Positions 57,265-64,000 of a stretch of 64,000 bases of DNA are shown in pieces (positions within the stretch are counted from its first letter, which is position 1; the number at the start of each line of letters is the position of its first letter). The DNA is from Hofstenia miamia (lineage: Eukaryota > Xenacoelomorpha > Acoela). Where the stretch lies: positions 1,630,722-1,694,721 of the forward strand of contig SCFE01000033.1 in NCBI GenBank assembly GCA_004352715.1, read 5' to 3'. The position numbers were made by a program, and so were the translations under genes. Below the pieces are notes generated by a model that did no database searches, was not told where the DNA came from, and was given only the letters and a program-made list of their open reading frames with translations.

Positions 57265-60200
57265 CTGTTTATAAATGTAATGACCCTTATATTAATTAAA
57301 TTGAATTACATGAATGAGTGAGATTGGCTAAGTTGGAATTTCTAAGGATGTGCTCTTGGTTAACAAAAATATTCATGCACAAAATTCATTTATGATTGCT
57401 AAATTTGAGTCAATGCTTTTTATATATTAGTAGACCATATTTTTGTGAAATAAAACTTACGATGAAGCGAGCTTGCAGTTAAAGTGAATATTAGAACAAA
57501 CCATTGCAAACCGAAAAGTGATTTTAGCAATAAACTTGAAAGTGGTGTGGACATATTTGCTAAATCTACATGATAAAGCAAACACGCGGTTAACACGCGC
57601 AAACAAAACTAGAGCTTTATGTTTGACACGTTTAGACTAATTGAGAAAAATGCTGAGGAGTGTCCGAATGTGAAACAAACATTTTGAAAATATTTTCAAA
57701 GCTTTGTGCAAAGAATAGAGTAAACATTCGATGTCGATATTTCTTATAACGAATCTGCAATTCAATTATAACTATTGCCAATGCAACGTTCAAGAAAGTT
57801 ATTTTAGAAGGTCTACAGTATATAAAGTTGTTAAATATTACACCCGATACATAAATAGTTGGTGATTGGCAAACAAATTTACATTTGACATTTACTGCTC
57901 GACGCAGTTTTCAGCCCAAGGAAATTTAGCATTATTGGACTTTCTTTTTCAAATGCTGGATTCCTTAAACTCAATTTCAGAAATAATGCAAACATTTGAT
58001 AGATAATAGACTTACTGAAAAATGTCCAGATTCCACTCATTCTCAAAAGTTCATTTTCTTGAAATTTTTAAGTTTATACTGGATTTTAAATTCACTGTGA
58101 CAAAATTCTTCCGTGCATCGCAAAACACAGCATAGTATTTTTATAATCAGTTGCTTTATTACTACAAAAGTAGTAATATAAATTAAAAAGAATATTTTTA
58201 TTAAAAATTTTCTACTTTACATATTTATTGTTCATAAAGCATGTCTATAGCATGAAAGTTGGAAATTGATATAAAATACATTTGTTATAAAAATGCGCTT
58301 ATGGCAAATAAGTTTAATGAGTTTCCTCTTGTATTGTTTAACAACTTTGGAAAATTATTGCTCGATAAATTTGATTTAGATATTAAGTGGGCCGAAGAAA
58401 ATGTAATTAATAGCAATAAATTCATTAAGGCACCACAGTAAACGGTCACCTTTTCAATAAAATTCAGTTTCCGTCTATTTGAAGTGCATCTATTAAAAAG
58501 ATATTTCACTATTGGAAAATTCAAGTTCACAAAGTTTTACACAAGCATTACCAATTTGTTAAACTTGGCAATTTACATAAAAATTATGTAAGCTTGATAG
58601 GCTTAAGCAACAATTTAAGAATTGTATTTGCTCACATTCTTACTGTAAAATGAATTATAAGGCATGGCCAGGTTGCACAACCACGTTTGACTTAGCTAGG
58701 AAATAATTTAAACAAACTTGACATTTGAAAATTGTTTTGTATTACGCATTGAATTTTACTTTTAACACGAATTTATTGCAATTAAATTATATTTATGTAT
58801 TTAATACCTCAACACTTATTCAATAGAGAATGAAATATTCGTATTATTGAAAAATATATTAAAGGAAAGTAGTTTACCAACCATATTGTTTAGAATTCAC
58901 TTTTGATATCACTGGTTTAAACATACTTTATACCTGTAATTCACTATAGATGTTCTATCACGGTTTACATTTTTTTGCGGCAATTCAATTGCTTGAAAAG
59001 TATCAGAAGCGCTTTAATTAGTAAACTTTTTATGTATATAATCAATTGATTTTGCTATAACTGCACTAAATAGGTCGAAAACCGGTAAAATAAATGTTTG
59101 CAAATATTAAACAGCTTGTTGCTATTTTATCGGTTCAACTTGTAAAATATATATCCCGCTTAGGCTCCCTCATCGATTAGATTAATAAAATGATAAAATA
59201 TATTAATTTCAGACTCCAATTTATATCTAATTCGTTATTGTCCATTTCAAAATCAAAACGATTTTTCAGAAACTTACTCTTTACTAAGAGTAAAATATAC
59301 ATTAAATTCAATTTTAATTTTATTTTATAAGCTTCCTTATTTATAGAAGTTATCAATGAACATCTATAATGATGCTATTTGACAATTTGGAAATGCCATG
59401 ATACATTTTCCCTATTAAATCAATCCAAAATTACAAGACCATTTTGCGATTGCCCTTTAACAACAAATCGCAACCTTATAGTGAATGGTTGAATGACAAA
59501 CAAGGATGTTATTGAGAAGCCCAATCAGGAGCATGCATAGAGATTCACTAAGCCAACTTATTATTAGACATATTAAGTACATTGATATAGATACGCACAC
59601 GTAGCAGTTTAGAAAGCTATGGAAAATTAGTGGATTATAGTGTCATAACTGTTTCCGCATCATTTGGTTAATCCATTAGATTTGCTGAATTTAACTGTTA
59701 CTACAATGAGGGATAAAGAATGCATATAAGTATTGTAATTGATTAGAGATAATATTAATTATTAAATTACTGCATATATACATGTTTTATTATAAAACGA
59801 TGACAATTCAAAAGCTTTTGAAAGGTATATGGCAATGAGTTCTCCTTGGCTAATATTAAGAAATGATCACCAACTTTCAAAGAGTAAAGCAATGCGTAAT
59901 CGGTACATAACTTTTTCGGTAACCAAATTATTTAATTTAATATTTTGTACGTGTAAGTTATTTTTTGGAAGACGCAGATTTTAATTACATAAATTAATGT
60001 ATTGTTATATCAATAACGTCGGTCTTCATTTAAATTTGCCCATAAATTTAAAAATATAATCTGGCTAATAGAAACACACATTGGTATCAAATTGAAAACC
60101 TTGATTTATAATCAAACACTAAGATTATATTAATTGCAGTTGTTTTAAATCACTATAGGCATTGTAATGATATATTGAATGTTCGTCATTAAACATTTTA

Positions 60201-60575
60201 AAGTAGTTATAAAATTCGATGAAACAAGAGTGCAAATATTTCTATTCACACATTGATGAGTCAAAACAAGAGAAACAAATTGTATTTACTACAAACTACT
60301 TCAAGGAACAATCGGACAAATATAAATTATAAACTACATTGCAAATTGAAGGAGAATTGGGAGAATCTAAAATACAATATTACAATTTTATAAACATTTA
60401 ATATCAACTTCGAAAAGATTAATTTAAACTAAATAAAGGCGCACAACAATTGAACATATAGGAATGCTTTTGTATTAACATGAATTAAATTATATCTGTT
60501 TGCGTATAAACACATGTCTGAAAATACGTGCGAACAATTATAATCATTGTGTCACGATGACTTTTATTAAGACCT
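57265..60575. other. Long AT-rich stretch, nothing firmly recognised
   Basis: Only short random frames (for example 58,259-58,441). No RNA gene or clear repeat end was seen by eye. Confidence 0.4.
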
Positions 60576-60684
60576 GTCTTAACTACACGATTTAATCGGC
60601 CCGATTAAATTGTGTAGATAAGACGCATACCCAACTTTGTGGGGTGATAAAGTTGAAGTTGCGTCTTAACTACACGATTTAATC
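60576..60684. repeat. Palindromic repeat with a third direct copy (MITE remnant)
   Basis: Arms 60,576-60,599 and 60,601-60,624 are inverted copies (22 of 24) around one base, with core ACTACACGATTTAATCGG. A third copy in direct orientation lies at 60,662-60,684, separated by another small hairpin (CCAACTTT ... AAAGTTG). Confidence 0.6.
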
Positions 60685-61213
60685 AGTCCAACTTTTTGAA
60701 TCTATACATTGAAATACATGTATAAACTAATAATTGAATTTACACTTTACCTTTAAATATTATAGGTAAGTATAGACAAAGAGTAAATGCATGAAAGTTT
60801 TGAGTCGATATTTAGTAAAACAAGTAGTATTGACTTCAAAGTATTTGTTTGTTATGCTTTAAGTAGCACCACAAATGGAAGACAAGTACTACCGATAACT
60901 GGAAATTATTGATATAAGTTTCAATAATTATAATTGATAGGGGAAATAATGCATCTTACTGTATTCCAAGATTATAAAGGGACTAAGTTGAGCCAAACCA
61001 ACTCATGGTCGGGATCCAATTTCTTGCTAAATTTTTAGGTTGGATTGGGCAGGGTTAATCAATAAACAGTTATATATTGTTTGTGTTAATTCTTTAGATG
61101 TCAGTATAAAGCATGCACTTTTTAATATATTTATCGAATTGTGTCATCTGCATGGGATGAAAGGAGATTTTATTACAGGCCTCTAAACTCAAGAACTTTT
61201 CAAAGCAAGTATA
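60685..61213. other. AT-rich, nothing recognised
   Basis: Spacer between the palindromic repeat and the third Tc1-like element. Confidence 0.4.
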
Positions 61214-61215
61214 TA

Positions 61216-62806
61216 CAGTATATCACAAAAGTTTGTACACCCTAAGCTTTTTTCCTTAAAATAGTGATTGCGGTCGTTACTATGAATGAAATCAAACGAA
61301 ATTTTCAGTTGTATTAAAATGCATAGATAGAGCACATGTTGTTACAAATTAGTTATCTAAATATTTCAAGAGATATACAGAAAAATGTAATTTATACTAC
61401 CTTCAAAATTTATGTACACTCGTTGATAAATACTAATAATTATCACTTCTTCATTTATATATTTAGTCTTCTGATAATTTGTGGTACCTTTGGAATTACA
61501 TCCGGTCAAAACACTGCTTGCATGTTTCCTAAAAAGAAAGCGTTGTGTTGAAAGCGTTATTGGAGAGCAATGGCGCCAAAAGTAAAGATTTATCACATGA
61601 TTTGAAAATGATTGTTGTCAAATTGCATATCAGTGGTCTAGGATATAAAAAAAATTAGTGAAAGACTTCAGATTAGCAAAAATACAGTGGCAAAAGTGGT
61701 TCAGAAGTTTAAGAGGAATGATACTGTGAAGGCTAGCCGTCGCTCAGGCCGTCCTTCCCTCTTGACTGCCCGGGGTAGTCATCAAATTGAGTAATGTGTG
61801 AAAAAGGATAGACGTCGAAGTGCTTCATTGTTGGTAGACGAAGTGTTTTCTGCTACGAGTAAGACTATCTGCCCAAACCACTCGTCGAAGCCTAAACAAG
61901 TGGTCTACGTGGACGGGTTCATCGGAAGAAACCCCTTCTGAGTGACAGACACAAATCCAATCGCCGTTTGTTTGGTAACACCCACCTAAAAAAGGAACCT
62001 ACCTTTTGGAAAAATATACTGTGGCCAGACGAGACAAAAATTAACCTGTTTGGGTCAGACGGCATTCAACGAGTTTGGCGCCAACAAGGAGAAGCTTATA
62101 GTGAGAATGTTACCAAGCCAACTGTGACGCACGGAGGCGGAAGTCTCATGATATGGGGATGTATGAGGAATGGGGATTTTGAGTAATTAGAATTTATAGA
62201 AGGGAAGATGAATTCAAAGCATACTGCAACATGCTAAAGAATAGGATGCTGCCGAGTCTTAAAAATGTGAGAAGAGGGCCATCTTTCATTCCGATAACGA
62301 CCCCAAATACACATCTAAGTTTACCACCAAAATAACTTTCAGAAAAAAAAGTAAAGGTATTGCCATGGCCCAGTAAGTCGCCAGATTTGAACCCGATAGA
62401 ACATCTATGGGGAGATTTAAAGAGAAGAAATGCGCAATAAAGCCCAGTTGAAAAAAGTCACCCAGGAATTGTCGATATCACCAACATGTACCATTCTAGT
62501 TGATTCTATACCACGAAGACTTGCTGCAGTCATCAAAAACTAGGTTTCACACACCAAATATTGAATATGAATGCATTTTTGTTGTTGTTTTCAAAGGTGT
62601 CAAAAACTTTGGAAAGTGTATTATTTACATTTTCTCTCATAAATGTTATAATTTTCATGTCAATCTACTGTAATTACATGAACAGTTTTTATGGGTATTA
62701 AAATATATTTTGTTCAAGTTTCATTTCATTTCATTCAATATAACAAACGCAATCAGTATTTTAGAGAAAAAAAGCTTAGGGTTGTACAAACTTTTGTGAC
62801 TTACTG
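61216..62806 (+). mobile_element. Third Tc1-like transposon, complete ends
   Basis: Inverted ends CAGTATATCACAAAAGTTTG and (reversed) CAGTAAGTCACAAAAGTTTG continue into TACACCCTAAGCTTTTTT. They are flanked by TA at 61,214-61,215 and 62,807-62,808, giving 1,591 bp. It contains a transposase pseudogene with all three catalytic acidic positions present but several frameshifts. Confidence 0.88.
61570..62545 (+). pseudogene. Tc1-like transposase pseudogene (frameshifted)
   Basis: After a slip just past the ATG at 61,570 the frame shows the first helix-turn-helix (SHDLKMIVVKLHISG), a slip in an A-run at about 61,648, then RLQISKNTVAKVVQKFKR and the linker RRSGRPSLLT. An in-frame stop and shifts follow. 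The frame 61,968-62,186 gives NILWPDETKINLFGSDG (first Asp) and GGGSLMIWGC. Later pieces give HSDNDPKYTS (second Asp, about 62,288) and [15 protein letters not shown] (third acidic residue, about 62,380). The catalytic residues survive, so decay is recent compared with the copy at 47 kb. Confidence 0.8.
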
Positions 62807-62989
62807 TATATATAAATTTAGCAATGCTGAAAAAAAGCAGACATTTGAAGAAAAGGTATGGTATGATTCAATCAGGGAAAAATCGGAATACCAAAAAATA
62901 CGTAATCTTTAATTATATGAGGTTTGACAAGAAATTAATGTAGCTTGACTATCCGTAAAAAGGAACTTTAACACGTTTCCTAAGGTTTT

Positions 62990-64000
62990 CAATCACAACT
63001 TAAATGGTAAAAGGTCAAAATAATTCGAACTTGAAGCAATTGTTTCATTATGATGTCATAAAACTTCAAGGGACGAAACTGAAAAATATTTTTCCAAGTT
63101 GTGTATTTGAAATTAATGACTATCCTACGTTTCGATTAGATCGTGATTTACATAATTTCAGAGGAAAAAAGCGCGGTGGCGGACGGATAACGTAGGTACC
63201 CAAACAGTGGTACAAAAACAAACCAAAATTGCTTATTCAATATCAAATGCAATTATCGAACTTATTACTATTCATTGTCTTATGCAAAGCCAAAAATAAA
63301 GCCAGTAAAATTGGGTCTTTGTTATGCGTAACAAAATTCAACGAAAAATAAACAAGATGGCAGTCTATCAAAGGGAACAGAAGCACATGGGAATGACAAA
63401 GGATTATATAGTTCAAGAGATGAAAAAGCGATCTGGAAAAGCAGTTGATAAAATTCATCTTTCGATGAAAGTTTTTGAAGACCTAAATAACTAGTTTATT
63501 AGAATTGATAAAGATGTATGGCGTGATTCTGCCTTTGTAATACCTGATGATCAAAACTTTTCTGTAAATTATACTGAAAACATTTTAAAAAGTGTTAAGT
63601 CTAATACTGCTAAAGTATTGGGGTTTCATCAGGTTGGGTATGTAACAGTTTTCTTATCAGAAATTTTTCAACAGAGTTTTGAAACTTATACATATCCTGA
63701 ATTGAGAAAACCCGCAATTATCACACCAATTCCTAAATCGAAAGATGCCACAAAAGGAAACTTTAAAGATTTTTGTCCAGTTACGGTCACCTGTATCTCT
63801 GCTAAATTTCTTTCTAGACTTGACATGAAGTATTATCAGTTATATGTTATTGAAGTAAATAGTGAAATGCAGTTTACATACAAAGTTAAATATTCAATAA
63901 CGGATGCGCTTCTATGTGTAGTTAATCTGATAGCTGAACATCTTGATAATTATGTTACTAGTGTAGTGAAATCAGTATTTCTGGATTTCTTGTCTGCTTT
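62990..64000 (+). mobile_element. LINE remnant running off the window end
   Basis: The frame 63,004-63,195 has TFRLDRDLHNFRGKKRGGGR, the R-x-DR ... RGGG segment of LINE endonucleases. From 63,357 another frame, with an in-frame TAG at about 63,492, leads to RKPAIITPIPKSKDA, FKDFCPVTVTCISAKFLSRL and ITDALLCVVN, then SVFLDFLSAF at the edge; these are the opening motifs of an RT domain (PI-K ... RPV ... K-x-L ... S-x-D-A ... LDxxxAF). It is shorter than a full element, with the middle missing. Confidence 0.65.

Noticed and set aside
57420-57602. First exon of a membrane protein (MSTPLSSLLLKSLFG...) upstream of the 57.1-kb exon
   Set aside because: It ends in a good donor (C|GTAAGT) but in a phase that puts a stop at the start of the 57,264 exon; no other acceptor fits. 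Possibly coding, but unsupported.
1-64000. CRISPR arrays, bacterial operons or prophage-like systems
   Set aside because: No regularly spaced identical repeats and no prokaryotic gene organisation; gene structure and repeats are animal.
1-64000. tRNA or rRNA genes
   Set aside because: No convincing cloverleaf with A and B boxes or rRNA core sequence was noticed by eye; a tRNAscan and Infernal run would be decisive.

Overview
The window is a 64-kb piece of an AT-rich animal genome, most likely an invertebrate. The evidence is spliced genes with GT-AG introns (one only 45 bp), AATAAA poly(A) signals, Ty3/gypsy, LINE, Tc1, hAT, Harbinger-like and Kolobok-like transposons, and many microsatellites. 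Nothing bacterial is present. The sequence alone does not fix the species. Two genes whose first in-frame ATG lies 0-2 bases after a splice-acceptor-like AG fit a lineage with spliced-leader trans-splicing, but a 5'UTR intron would look the same.

Only two host genes are well supported. ALDH6A1 (methylmalonate-semialdehyde dehydrogenase, + strand, 24,639-31,316) has five exons that join in frame into a 510-residue enzyme. A LAS1-like ribosome-biogenesis endoribonuclease (- strand, 44,847-53,026) has five exons, a HEPN RHxxxH active site and one GC-AG intron. A decayed copy of the DEAD-box helicase UAP56/DDX39B lies at 38.86-39.25 kb, and two orphan exon-like segments lie on the - strand (44.3 and 57.1 kb).

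Layout. 1.3-7.2 kb: a Harbinger-like transposase remnant split by a Kolobok-like element that has about 120-bp inverted repeats and TTAA target duplications; the assembly has joined three overlapping pieces of its transposase with single Ns. 8.9-17.1 kb: a 5'-truncated, dead Ty3/gypsy element (protease, RT, RNase H, integrase) with an unusual ~3-kb third reading frame of unknown function before its 3' LTR. 18.2-23.1 kb: a large imperfect inverted repeat enclosing a solo LTR of a related family. 24.6-31.4 kb: ALDH6A1, with a LINE remnant in intron 2 and a 1.1-kb assembly duplication in intron 4. 32-42.5 kb: LINE graveyard of several families in both orientations. 43.55-43.88 kb: a hAT-type MITE. 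44.8-53.0 kb: the LAS1-like gene with a Tc1 element in one intron. 53.8-56.4 kb: a hAT remnant, a LINE tail and a second Tc1 element cut by a 1,000-N gap. 57-61.2 kb: mostly non-coding. 61.2-62.8 kb: a complete-length third Tc1 element. 63.0-64.0 kb: a LINE running off the end.

The two host genes share no pathway: one is mitochondrial valine/thymine catabolism, the other pre-rRNA ITS2 cleavage. The rest is a layered record of transposition, with nested insertions, solo LTRs and catalytic-residue losses. The least explained item is the third reading frame of the gypsy element; the most informative are the dated insertions and the assembly joins that mimic biology.
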